A model generated the notes under the pieces. The model was not told where the DNA came from. It did no database searches and was given only the letters and a program-made list of their open reading frames with translations. A stretch of DNA of 64,000 bases from Nostoc sp. MG11 (GTDB lineage: Bacteria; Cyanobacteriota; Cyanobacteriia; Cyanobacteriales; Nostocaceae). Position 1 is the stretch's first letter. Each line of letters begins with the position of its first letter. Made by a program: the position numbers and the translations under genes. The DNA is taken from assembly GCF_014904695.1 (NCBI RefSeq), contig NZ_JACXXN010000001.1:186001-250000 (forward strand). The letters run 5' to 3'. Of the stretch, positions 1 through 8,648 are shown piece by piece.

Positions 1-421
1 GAAGTATATTTTGATTATATAGTCACGTCATATTTTGGATAATTAATGTAAATAATTAGTTGATGAATTTAATTAGATTAAATTCATCAAGCTAGTTTTT
101 GACGTGCCAAAGATTGTAAATTTCTACTAGAAGAAAAGTGGGCACTGATGGAAAAATTTAGATTCATTAAGATAACAGGCTAATCAAAATTTTTGTGTAG
201 TTCTAGATGATGTGTCAAACGATATTTTTTCTTTGTTTGTGTGCTTGCAATACTCTGCTGTAAACTGCTGCGCGTCTTCTGAAAAAACATTTTCATAACT
301 CAAATCTAGAATTGCCACACTATAGATTGGCGTTTATTTTTACAAAGAAATCAATGTAAAACTCACCCTAAAGTATTCATTTGGGTGTCAGTTTTAATGT
401 AGCTATGAGGCATATATCTCA
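1..421. other. AT-rich leader region, no gene seen
   Basis: No convincing gene is visible. An AT-rich perfect hairpin lies at 61-89 (12-base arms, 5-base loop) and is followed by a short T run after position 94, so it could be the terminator of a gene to the left or an operator. The rest probably holds the promoter of the gene starting at 422, but I see no clear -35/-10 pair. Confidence 0.5.
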
Positions 422-3400
422 ATGAATAATCTTGCAAGTCCTAACTCTAATAGTCTATTAAATACTGATCCAAAGACAAGTTCAGTGGTTGCTACTCAAT
501 CGCCTTTAGATACAACTGAACAAAAATCAGTCGTAACCGCTAGAGCTAGCGATAGCACACTCGCTAGTGGAAATGGCTTAAAAGGAGAATATTACGACAA
601 CAAAGACTTCACCAACCTGAAGCTAACTCGTACAGATGCAGGGGTGAACTTTGACTGGGGTAGCGGTTCGCCTGCGACATCGGTAGGTGCAGATACCTTC
701 TCGGTGCGCTGGACAGGTCAGGTGCAAGCCAAGTACAGCGAAACCTACACCTTCTACACCACTGCTGATGATGGTGTACGACTGTCGGTGAATGGTCAAC
801 AAATTATCAACAACTTTGTTAACCAACGCCCCACAGAATCGAGCGGCACAATCACACTGGTTGCAGGTCAGAAGTACGACATTAAGATGGAGTACTACGA
901 AGATAGATATGAAGGAGTTGTTAAACTCGCTTGGTCAAGTTCTTCTCAGACCAAGGAAATTATTCCTCAGTCACAACTTTATAGTGCAGCTCCCACAACT
1001 CCCACAGCCCCGGTAGGTACGGGTACAGGATTAAAAGGAGAATATTACGACAACAAAGACTTCACCAACCTGAAGCTAACTCGTACAGATGCAGGGGTGA
1101 ACTTTGACTGGGGTAGCGGTTCGCCTGCGACATCGGTAGGTGCAGATACCTTCTCGGTGCGCTGGACAGGTCAGGTGCAAGCCAAGTACAGCGAAACCTA
1201 CACCTTCTACACCACTGCTGATGATGGTGTACGACTGTCGGTGAATGGTCAACAAATTATCAACAACTTTGTTAACCAACGCCCCACAGAATCGAGCGGC
1301 ACAATCACACTGGTTGCAGGTCAGAAGTACGACATTAAGATGGAGTACTACGAAGATAGATATGAAGGAGTTGCTAAACTCGCTTGGTCAAGTTCTTCTC
1401 AGACTAAGGAAATTATTCCTCAGTCACAACTTTATTCACCAACTTCTGAACCCACCATCACATTAGGCTCATCTCCTGGAACTGTACGCGAATCAGATGG
1501 TAGTGTGAGCATTACTTTACTGCGAAGTGGTGATTTAAAAGGGATATCTTCAGTTAAGTATTCCACCACTGCTGAGAGTGCTACAGCAGGGGTTGACTAT
1601 ACTCAAACCGCCGGGACAATCATCTTTGCAGCTGGAGAAAGTAGCAGACAGGTCAAGATTCCTATTCTGAATGATTCATTACCAGAACCAAATGAAACCT
1701 TCAGTTTCGTCATTGATCAGCCAGAAGGGGCAACTCTAGGAATTCAGAGAACTACCACAATTACGATTCAAGATGACGATGGCACTGACCTCAATATCTC
1801 TGCGCCAGTAGTGAACGAGAAAGATGGTACTGCTACTGTGACAGTTACACGGGGTAACAGTTCAGCAACGGCTAGTGTAGATTACAAAACTGTGGATGGG
1901 ACTGCAAAAGTTGGATCTGATTACAAGGCTGTATCTGGAACCTTGAATTTTGCAGCCGGACAAATCAGTAAGACGATCGCTATCCCCATCATTAATGACA
2001 CCGTTGGAGAACCAAATGAAACGTTCAATTTGAAATTAAGTAATGCAATTGGGGCAAAACTAACTAGCAAAGACACGTCTGTCATTACCATCATTGATGA
2101 TGACCCTGGTAGCTTCATTAAAGAGACTGTGGTCTCCGGGTTGAACAATCCTACAGCTTTTGATTGGACACCTGACAATAAACGCATGTTCATTGCCCAA
2201 AAAGATGGGGTGGTGAAGGTATTTGAAAATGGCACTTTACTATCAACGCCATTTATCAATATTTCTCAACAGGTAAATAATACGCGCGATCGCGGTCTGT
2301 TAGGCATTGCTGTACATCCAGATTTCCCCAAAACCCCATACGTTTATCTGTTATTCACCTACGATCCAGCAGAAGTTTATACAAACAAAACCAGCAGCAC
2401 ATTGGACGATCCAGACAAGGCTGGCAACCGTGCCGCTCGGTTAATTCGAGTGACAGCGGACGCTAAAACCAACTACACTACTGCGATCGCTAACAGCGAA
2501 GTTACCCTGTTAGGCAAAAACAGCATTTGGCAGTACATCAGTCGTCCAGATGGTAACAGCACAAATGTCAGTACTAACAATACAGGTAACTTGGCACCAT
2601 CAGGAATTCTCAACAAAACTACTGGCAAGCTATTTGCCAACACTCAAGATTATCTAAACAATCTCAACAACATCACAAACGTCCAAGATTTTATAGCGAC
2701 CGATAGTGAATCTCACTCAGTTGGTAGTCTACAGTTTGGTACTGATGGCTCTCTATTTGTTAGCATCGGCGATGGTACTTCCTACAACCGGGAAGATCCA
2801 CGAGCAATTCGCGTCCAGGATGTCAATAATCTGTCGGGCAAGATGCTACGCATTAACCCAATTACTGGTGCAGGCTTAACCGATAATCCTTACTACAACG
2901 GAGATCCCAATAGCAACCGTTCCAAGGTCTATAATTCCGGTCTGCGTAACCCCTTCCGCTTCACCATAGATGCACGGAACAATACTCCCGTCATTGGTGA
3001 CGTAGGTTGGCGGAATTGGGAAGAGATCAATATTGGAAAAAAAGGAGCTAACTTTGGCTGGCCTTACTTTGAAGGTGGTCTTGATGCGAGCGGCAATGTT
3101 GTCAGCCTAAAACAATCACAATATGCTGTTAACCCAGGTACAGCGACATCAGCGACAGCTTTCTACAATAGCGGCACAAAAGTCACAGCACCAACTTATA
3201 CCTACAAACATTCTAATGCTAATGATGATCCCGGTAGTGCGGTCGTTGGAGGTGATTTTTACACAGGTAGTACTTTCCCCTCAATCTATCAAAATACCTT
3301 GTTTATCGCTGATGCGAGTAGAGGAACTATTGATAATTTGACATTGAACAGTGAGGGCAAAGTTGTTTCAGTTAGGCGGTTTGCATCCGATTTAGTATCA

Positions 3401-3487
3401 CCTGTGCAAATTAGCAATGGAGCAGATGGAAATCTGTACTACGTAAGCTTGTACACAGGTAAAATAGAGCGCTGGCGACCTGCTTAG
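422..3487 (+). CDS. PA14 x2 / Calx-beta x2 / sugar dehydrogenase-like beta-propeller protein
   Basis: A 1021-residue multidomain protein, probably extracellular. Domains in order: a low-complexity Ser/Thr/Asn-rich head (1-52), two PA14 carbohydrate-binding-type domains (about 53-187 and 204-338), two Calx-beta domains (about 345-445 and 450-555), then a glucose/sorbosone (PQQ-dependent type) dehydrogenase propeller from about 565 to the end. The propeller shows typical strings such as LSGKMLRINP, GLRNPFR and ANFGWPYFEGG. No Sec signal peptide or membrane segment is visible; in cyanobacteria such Calx-beta proteins are often exported by type I secretion, which is inference here. The two PA14 copies differ at only two bases in 405. 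It stands alone and is followed by a strong hairpin. Substrate and cofactor are unknown. Confidence 0.85.
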   Translation: MNNLASPNSNSLLNTDPKTSSVVATQSPLDTTEQKSVVTARASDSTLASGNGLKGEYYDNKDFTNLKLTRTDAGVNFDWGSGSPATSVGADTFSVRWTGQVQAKYSETYTFYTTADDGVRLSVNGQQIINNFVNQRPTESSGTITLVAGQKYDIKMEYYEDRYEGVVKLAWSSSSQTKEIIPQSQLYSAAPTTPTAPVGTGTGLKGEYYDNKDFTNLKLTRTDAGVNFDWGSGSPATSVGADTFSVRWTGQVQAKYSETYTFYTTADDGVRLSVNGQQIINNFVNQRPTESSGTITLVAGQKYDIKMEYYEDRYEGVAKLAWSSSSQTKEIIPQSQLYSPTSEPTITLGSSPGTVRESDGSVSITLLRSGDLKGISSVKYSTTAESATAGVDYTQTAGTIIFAAGESSRQVKIPILNDSLPEPNETFSFVIDQPEGATLGIQRTTTITIQDDDGTDLNISAPVVNEKDGTATVTVTRGNSSATASVDYKTVDGTAKVGSDYKAVSGTLNFAAGQISKTIAIPIINDTVGEPNETFNLKLSNAIGAKLTSKDTSVITIIDDDPGSFIKETVVSGLNNPTAFDWTPDNKRMFIAQKDGVVKVFENGTLLSTPFINISQQVNNTRDRGLLGIAVHPDFPKTPYVYLLFTYDPAEVYTNKTSSTLDDPDKAGNRAARLIRVTADAKTNYTTAIANSEVTLLGKNSIWQYISRPDGNSTNVSTNNTGNLAPSGILNKTTGKLFANTQDYLNNLNNITNVQDFIATDSESHSVGSLQFGTDGSLFVSIGDGTSYNREDPRAIRVQDVNNLSGKMLRINPITGAGLTDNPYYNGDPNSNRSKVYNSGLRNPFRFTIDARNNTPVIGDVGWRNWEEINIGKKGANFGWPYFEGGLDASGNVVSLKQSQYAVNPGTATSATAFYNSGTKVTAPTYTYKHSNANDDPGSAVVGGDFYTGSTFPSIYQNTLFIADASRGTIDNLTLNSEGKVVSVRRFASDLVSPVQISNGADGNLYYVSLYTGKIERWRPA
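578..982 (+). repeat. Direct repeat, PA14 copy 1 (405 bp)
   Basis: First copy of an in-frame direct duplication; the second copy starts exactly 453 bases later. Reading the two copies side by side I find only two differences, one silent (caga-c/t-caag type third-position change) and one Val-to-Ala. Confidence 0.95.
1031..1435 (+). repeat. Direct repeat, PA14 copy 2 (405 bp)
   Basis: Second copy of the PA14-encoding direct repeat, separated from the first by a 48-base Pro/Thr-rich linker. The near identity at silent sites points to recent duplication or ongoing gene conversion. Confidence 0.95.
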
Positions 3488-3500
3488 AGATAGCATTTTT

Positions 3501-3544
3501 GTTGATTTTGCTTTCTTAAGACGTTGATTTTGCTTTCTTAAGAC
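3501..3544. repeat. Two 22-bp tandem units after the PA14 gene
   Basis: The unit gttgattttgctttcttaag plus ac occurs twice head to tail, 14 bases after the stop codon and just before the terminator hairpin. It is a perfect tandem duplication. Confidence 0.9.
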
Positions 3545-3559
3545 ACTGATTAAGTGGTT

Positions 3560-3603
3560 CTAGGGGAGAAGGAGACATTTACGTCTGTCTCTTTCTCCTC
3601 TAG
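3560..3603 (+). terminator. Terminator-like hairpin after the PA14 gene
   Basis: Arms 3560-3577 and 3586-3603 pair over 18 positions with two G-U pairs and an 8-base loop. Only a weak T run follows, so it may act as a hairpin for both this gene and the convergent pstB. Confidence 0.6.
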
Positions 3604-3729
3604 TTTCTATAAAAATTAGTTGAAGCAAGTGGCATTGGGTTTCCTGACTCGTAATATCAAGTGAAAGCTGACTAAGTTTACTTGAATATAGATTGTGTAA
3701 ATCAAATCTAAATAACCCCAACAAAAACT

Positions 3730-4509
3730 TCAACTAATACGCGCTAAAACATAGTCGCGGGTACGAGAATCCAGGGCGTTGGTAAAGATTTTATTTGTAG
3801 TACCAAATTCAAGCAATTGAGTAACGCGATTTTCATTGCTATAAAAGAAAGCCGTGAAATCAGAGAGGCGAGTAACTTGCGGCATACTATGAGTCACAAT
3901 CACAATTGTCAATTCAGAGCGCAAACTATGGATTAGATTCTCAATTTTCATGCTGGCGATCGGATCAAGACCTGAACAAGGCTCATCCATCAAGAGAACT
4001 TTCGGTTTAACTGCTAAAGCACGAGCAATGCACAGTCGTTGCTGTTGACCTCCAGAAAGCTCCAAAGCAGATTTATGCAGTTTATTTTTTATTTCATCCC
4101 AAAGATCGGCAGCTTTTATAGCAGATTCGATAATCTCATCTAATTCTACTTTCGGACGCCATCCCACTAATTTCACCCCATAGGCAACATTATCGTAAAC
4201 GCTCATAGGGAAAAGATTTGGTCTGGGGAAAACCATACTAATTTGGCGGCGTAATCTATTTAAATTGACGCGACGCTCATAAATATTCTGTCCAAAAAAT
4301 TCTACCCTGCCTTCTACTTTCACTTCTTTTTCCAATTCACTCATGCGATTTAGGACTTTAAGAAAAGTAGACTTGCCACAACCACTAGAACCAATAATTG
4401 CCGTAACTTGGTTTTGGTAAATATCCATTGACACGCCTTCAAACATTTTTTGTGTGTCGTAATAAAAGTTGAGGTTTTTGACTCTTATGGCTGGAATTAG
4501 TTTACTCAT
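3730..4509 (-). CDS. pstB: Phosphate ABC transporter ATP-binding protein PstB (orphan)
   Basis: ATPase of the high-affinity phosphate importer, working on the cytoplasmic side of the PstCA channel. Visible motifs: Walker A GSSGCGKST, signature LSGGQQQR, Walker B VLLMDEP, and the switch His in VTHSM. Its length of about 260 residues is normal for the family. The Q-loop is odd: where PstB usually has VFQ(K/R)PN it reads VFPRPN, with CCC at 4225-4227. I chose the ATG at 4509 over the TTG at 4518; GGGAAAG lies close upstream. No pstS, pstC or pstA is beside it, so it must serve subunits encoded elsewhere, or another transporter. Confidence 0.85.
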   Translation of the reverse strand: MSKLIPAIRVKNLNFYYDTQKMFEGVSMDIYQNQVTAIIGSSGCGKSTFLKVLNRMSELEKEVKVEGRVEFFGQNIYERRVNLNRLRRQISMVFPRPNLFPMSVYDNVAYGVKLVGWRPKVELDEIIESAIKAADLWDEIKNKLHKSALELSGGQQQRLCIARALAVKPKVLLMDEPCSGLDPIASMKIENLIHSLRSELTIVIVTHSMPQVTRLSDFTAFFYSNENRVTQLLEFGTTNKIFTNALDSRTRDYVLARIS

Positions 4510-5182
4510 CTTTCCCAAACGTGTGTCACAACTCTTTACTAAATAAAGCAGTAAAAATCAATGGCGCTGCTTCACTATGTTACCCTGAAAAGCGAATATT
4601 TACGGATATTTACAGAGATTATTTGTCATGCAGCAGATATGCAGCTAATAATTGTCTGTATAAAATATATATACAAAATAAGTAGACATCAACGAAGAGA
4701 AAATGCTTTCTAGCTTGTAATTAGGGCTAAAGCGGTAACTGCAAACTTGAATTTCTTTAGACCTCCTTACTTAACAATTAATTTTTTACAGACTCTTTAT
4801 AACTATTGTCGTTTATAACCAATTGTAATATTTACAACACTCACTCAAAAGCTCAAAGAAAACTGCAAAAAACGACTTTTGCAAGAAGTAGAATGTCGAA
4901 CTTATATCAAATATAAAAATCAAATCCTCCTGTACTTATAGATTCAAGAGGATTTGTATGTGCCATTATTATTTATGAGCAAAAATTGGTACGATTTGAC
5001 ATCTTGTTCTTTGATACCAAGAGATTCATAAAAATCGTGCAGCACTTTCTAAGATGGATAAACAAGTTGTTCTGCATTGTTGCGATCGCATATTCACCTG
5101 GATAGCCAACTGAATTTCTCTCATCAATCCGAGCTTGTTTTCAACAATACCAAATATTGCCAATTATTCATTCTCCCCGCTT
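4510..5182. other. Intergenic region with one hairpin, no gene seen
   Basis: AT-rich and without a convincing gene. A hairpin with 9-base arms (4921-4929 and 4948-4956, 18-base loop) is present. Upstream signals for pstB should lie in 4510-4700, but I cannot point to a clear Pho box. Confidence 0.5.
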
Positions 5183-5884
5183 TCATCTCGCTACTTCCCC
5201 TTGGCGTTCACATTTAAAACCTCGATGCTGCCACGCTGACATATCCACTTGCGTAAGTCTTGTGACATTTGCAGTACATTGCGGCTGAATAATTTGACTA
5301 AAAATCGCCCAAAAGAAGCTGCGCGTTAAATCCAGTACTGTTTTTTGCCAAAACTCACGATTACCAGGAATACCTTGCTCGCGAACAATGTCGAAATCTA
5401 CCCAAATACCATGAGCGCCCAAGAGAATTTGTGCCATCCATTTGGCTCTTGGTAAGTGAGTTTGGGAAGTAATCAGTCTTATATTATGCACCTTCCAATG
5501 ACGCAAAATCGGAATACCATAATAAAAATTTTCAAAGGTAGAATTAGCACACTTTTCTAACCAAACTTTTTGTAAACTTACTGCTTCTCGCTGAAAAATT
5601 AGCCATAAACATGGGTCTGGGGAACCGTGAGAGATTAAAATTGGAGTTTGCGGATATTGTCTTATTTGTTGAGCAACATAGATTTCCCGACGAATACTGC
5701 CACCAAGCACAAAAAACGCATCTACTGGCCTAGAAGCAGCAAAAAATAAGGTTATGGTAGTACAAATTAGCCAACCGCCCAAGATCAGGCACCATCCCCA
5801 AACTAATTGTTGTAACAATTGCCACAGGTTACCGAATTTTCCTCTACTTGGGATTGATGATTTGATGGTAAATTTGCGTTTCAT
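5183..5884 (-). CDS. YdcF/SanA/ElyC-like (DUF218) membrane-anchored protein
   Basis: A 233-residue protein with one N-terminal membrane segment (about 27-50) followed by a DUF218 fold. Family hallmarks are VDAFFVLGGS near the start of the domain, ILISHGSPDP, and ITSQTHLPRAKWMA in the second half. Family members (E. coli YdcF, SanA, ElyC) are linked to envelope integrity and peptidoglycan precursor handling; the reaction is not established. It is one of three DUF218 proteins in this window (others at 49672 and 61887) and the most divergent: the usual acidic motif after the first GG is weak. It is transcribed alone. Confidence 0.75.
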   Translation of the reverse strand: MKRKFTIKSSIPSRGKFGNLWQLLQQLVWGWCLILGGWLICTTITLFFAASRPVDAFFVLGGSIRREIYVAQQIRQYPQTPILISHGSPDPCLWLIFQREAVSLQKVWLEKCANSTFENFYYGIPILRHWKVHNIRLITSQTHLPRAKWMAQILLGAHGIWVDFDIVREQGIPGNREFWQKTVLDLTRSFFWAIFSQIIQPQCTANVTRLTQVDMSAWQHRGFKCERQGEVAR

Positions 5885-6196
5885 GACTTAAGTGAAGAAA
5901 GCTGATTCTATGGCTGTCTGACAGTACTGCAATTAAAAGATCAAAGTGCTATCTTATAAAAGTAATCTAGACTGCAAAAATGACGCTGATTAAAGTGTCA
6001 CATGGTCAGTATAGCCTTCCGGAAAAGACTAGCAAACTCAGAAATGATTGTTAACAACTAATGCAGTATTTTCAGCATCATTTAAATAGAAAAATGGTGA
6101 AGAGAGTATAGCCGATTTTGGAGTATAAAAACTTAAAAATTTCTGGAAAGCCTGATTGCTAAACTGTCAACAACACAATTATTCCAGCTGATATAC
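5885..6196. other. Divergent intergenic region
   Basis: It separates the leftward YdcF-like gene from the rightward protease gene and should hold both promoters. I see no clear consensus promoter, repeat or small gene. Confidence 0.4.
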
Positions 6197-7546
6197 ATGA
6201 ACCAATCTGCGAAAAGTTACTCGCCGCTCCAGGTAGCCTTGATTGGGGGAGCGATCGCTACAACCGCTGCTATTTCCGTGTTTGGCCCTGCTTGGACTCG
6301 CTGCGTTCGCGCCGCCCTAGCCCTGCAAGATAGCCCCAAAGCGATTGTTGACCAAGCCTGGCAAGTGGTGAACCGTGAATATGTTGATGGTAAATTTAAT
6401 CAACAAGATTGGCAAGCAACCAGGCAAAGCCTGTTAAGTAAAGACTATACTTCTCGTGAAGAAGCTTACACTGCCATCCGTGAAGCTTTGCAAAAGTTGG
6501 GAGATCCTTACACACGGTTTATGGATCCCAAACAGTATGAAGCTCTGACGAACCAAACGTCTGGGGAAGTCTCTGGAATTGGTATTCGGATGGAGCTAAA
6601 CGAAAAGACTAAGCGACTCACCGTTGTTGAAGCTATAGAAAATTCTCCAGCGCTGAAAGCTGGGATCAAAGCAGGCGACGAAATTTTGGCAATTGACGGC
6701 AAACCCACTCTCAAGATGAAAGTGGATGACGCCTCCAAGCTAATTCGCGGTAAAGCAGGAACTCCCATAACGTTGCGGTTGGGACGGACGGGACAAAATA
6801 TTGTTAATTTGAAGTTGACAAGAGCAACTATTGAAGTGCCAACAGTACGCTATACCCTTAAACAAGAAGGAAATCGACGCGTTGGTTATATTAGTTTGCG
6901 AGAGTTTAGTGCCCATGCCGCAGAGCAAATGCAACGAGCTATCCGTGATTTGAACACTAAGAAAGCTGATGCTTATGTGTTGGATTTACGCGGTAATCCT
7001 GGCGGTTTGTTGCAGGCGAGCATTGAAATTGCGCGGATGTGGCTGGATAATGGCGGAATTGTCAAGACCGTAGACCGCCAGGGAGGAAGTGAAGAAACTA
7101 AAGCGAATCGCACTGCTTTGACAAATCGTCCTTTGGTGGTATTGGTAGATGGTAATTCAGCTAGTGCTAGCGAGATCCTCACAGGAGCGCTCAAGGATAA
7201 CAGGCGGGCGGTAGTTGTTGGTGGTCAAACTTTTGGCAAAGCTCTAGTCCAGTCAGTTCATGAACTCTCAGATGGTTCTGGTTTAGCAGTAACCATTGCC
7301 CATTACTACACTCCCAAAGGAACGGATATTAACCACAAGGGAATTACGCCAGATATTAAGGTAGACTTGACAGAGCCACAAGAGCGTCAGCTGGCTTCTA
7401 ATCCAAATTTAATTGGAACTAGGAGTGATCCGCAATATGCTCGCGCGATCGCAGTTCTATCTGGTGGTAATTTTGCTCAACCTCCGGTCAATCGTCCTTC
7501 CTCTTCCCTACCTCTGAGCGATCGCGCCAACGACCTGAAATTTTGA
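6197..7546 (+). CDS. Carboxyl-terminal processing protease (S41, CtpB-type)
   Basis: A 449-residue serine protease of the Ctp/Prc family, exported to lumen or periplasm. An N-terminal membrane/signal segment (about 12-43) is followed by a helical region, a PDZ domain (about 115-200) and the S41 catalytic core. By comparison with D1 protease the nucleophile is Ser323 in NSASASEIL and the general base is Lys348 in TFGKAL. Of the three cyanobacterial Ctps, CtpA processes the D1 precursor; this sequence looks more like the CtpB/CtpC group, but I cannot place it without a tree. A hairpin at 7561-7586 follows, and the glycosyltransferase gene begins 58 bases downstream. Confidence 0.9.
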   Translation: MNQSAKSYSPLQVALIGGAIATTAAISVFGPAWTRCVRAALALQDSPKAIVDQAWQVVNREYVDGKFNQQDWQATRQSLLSKDYTSREEAYTAIREALQKLGDPYTRFMDPKQYEALTNQTSGEVSGIGIRMELNEKTKRLTVVEAIENSPALKAGIKAGDEILAIDGKPTLKMKVDDASKLIRGKAGTPITLRLGRTGQNIVNLKLTRATIEVPTVRYTLKQEGNRRVGYISLREFSAHAAEQMQRAIRDLNTKKADAYVLDLRGNPGGLLQASIEIARMWLDNGGIVKTVDRQGGSEETKANRTALTNRPLVVLVDGNSASASEILTGALKDNRRAVVVGGQTFGKALVQSVHELSDGSGLAVTIAHYYTPKGTDINHKGITPDIKVDLTEPQERQLASNPNLIGTRSDPQYARAIAVLSGGNFAQPPVNRPSSSLPLSDRANDLKF

Positions 7547-7560
7547 TACCGAATCTTGGA

Positions 7561-7586
7561 TTGGGAATACTACATAGTAATCCCAA
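7561..7586 (+). terminator. Hairpin between ctp and glycosyltransferase genes
   Basis: TTGGGAATACT and AGTAATCCCAA pair around a 4-base loop with one mismatch. There is no T run, so attenuation or processing is as likely as termination. Confidence 0.5.
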
Positions 7587-7604
7587 CTCCAAAATCTCAG
7601 GATT

Positions 7605-8573
7605 ATGAATCATCAGCCAATTAATACAACCACCGCCAACAGCTTCTTGCCACATGTGTCGGTGGTTGTACCTATTTATAATGGTGAGGCAGATTTACCC
7701 GATTTGTTCTCCTGTCTGTTGTCTCAAACTTATCCCAAAGACCGGGTAGAGTATTTACTGGTAGACAATAATAGCAGCGATCGCACTCTCACCTTTCTAA
7801 AAACATCTGCTGAAAACTGCCCAATCAAAATTCACCCATTAAGCGAAAACCAAATTCAAAGCTCCTACGCTGCTCGCAACGCTGGGATTCGCGCTGCAAC
7901 GGGCGAAATTGTGGTTTTTACTGATGCTGATTGCCGTCCACAACCACAATGGTTAAAAGCATTAATTCAACCTTTTGTCAACCCAGAAGTGGTAATTGTC
8001 GCAGGGGAAATTGTGGCACTACCAGGCAAAACTCTCTTAGAACAACACGCAGAGCGTCAAGAAACCCTATCACAAAAGCATACTCTTGGCCATTCCTTTC
8101 ATCCCTACGGTCAAACTGCTAATTTAGCAATTCGACGTATCGCCTTGGAAAAAGCAGGTTTATTTCGTCCTTATCTTACAAGTGGTGGCGACGCAGATAT
8201 ATGCTGGCGGATTCTCTTGGAAAACATCGGGCGTTTAGAATTTGCCCCAGAAGCGATTGTTCAGCACCGCCACCGCGCCACACTCAAGGAACTGCAAAGT
8301 CAATGGCGGCGCTATGGACGCTCAAATCGTTATTTGCACGATTTGCATGGTGTCGAGTTGATGCGAGAGATTACACTTCAAGAATGCGGTTATCGCTTAA
8401 CACGTTGGTTATTGAAGGAAGTACCGAAAGAAAGTGTAAAGGCGATCGCAGGTAAAGCCACGCTTGTAGATATATTAAATACTCCCATTGGTTTATTCAC
8501 TGCTAGAGCGCGTTCGGTTGGTCAACGAGATGCAAAATTGCCAGAAAATGCCAAGATAATTGAGCGGCTTTAA
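7605..8573 (+). CDS. Family 2 glycosyltransferase
   Basis: A 322-residue GT-A fold glycosyltransferase, probably acting on cell-surface glycans or glycolipids at the membrane face. Motifs: VSVVVPIYNGEADLPDL at the start, LLVDNNSSD, an acidic DADCRPQPQW motif (metal/nucleotide-sugar binding) near residue 106, and GGDADICWRI (the ED-like catalytic region) near 190. No transmembrane helices are obvious. The ATG at 7605 gives a standard N-terminus. It follows the Ctp gene on the same strand with a hairpin between. Sugar donor and acceptor cannot be read from the sequence. Confidence 0.85.
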   Translation: MNHQPINTTTANSFLPHVSVVVPIYNGEADLPDLFSCLLSQTYPKDRVEYLLVDNNSSDRTLTFLKTSAENCPIKIHPLSENQIQSSYAARNAGIRAATGEIVVFTDADCRPQPQWLKALIQPFVNPEVVIVAGEIVALPGKTLLEQHAERQETLSQKHTLGHSFHPYGQTANLAIRRIALEKAGLFRPYLTSGGDADICWRILLENIGRLEFAPEAIVQHRHRATLKELQSQWRRYGRSNRYLHDLHGVELMREITLQECGYRLTRWLLKEVPKESVKAIAGKATLVDILNTPIGLFTARARSVGQRDAKLPENAKIIERL

Positions 8574-8579
8574 AAAATA

Positions 8580-8607
8580 CCTGCTACCAAATGGTTATAG
8601 TAGCAGG
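8580..8607. terminator. Bidirectional hairpin between glycosyltransferase and thrS
   Basis: CCTGCTAC and GTAGCAGG face each other across a 12-base loop, between two convergent genes, with an A run on the left. It fits a shared terminator. Confidence 0.6.
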
Positions 8608-8648
8608 CATTCCAGCTATAAAACTGTTAGTTAAATTACGTTTTTTGG

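Noticed and set aside
623-1279. Two identical minus-strand frames of 67 codons
   Set aside because: They are shadows of the duplicated PA14 coding sequence.
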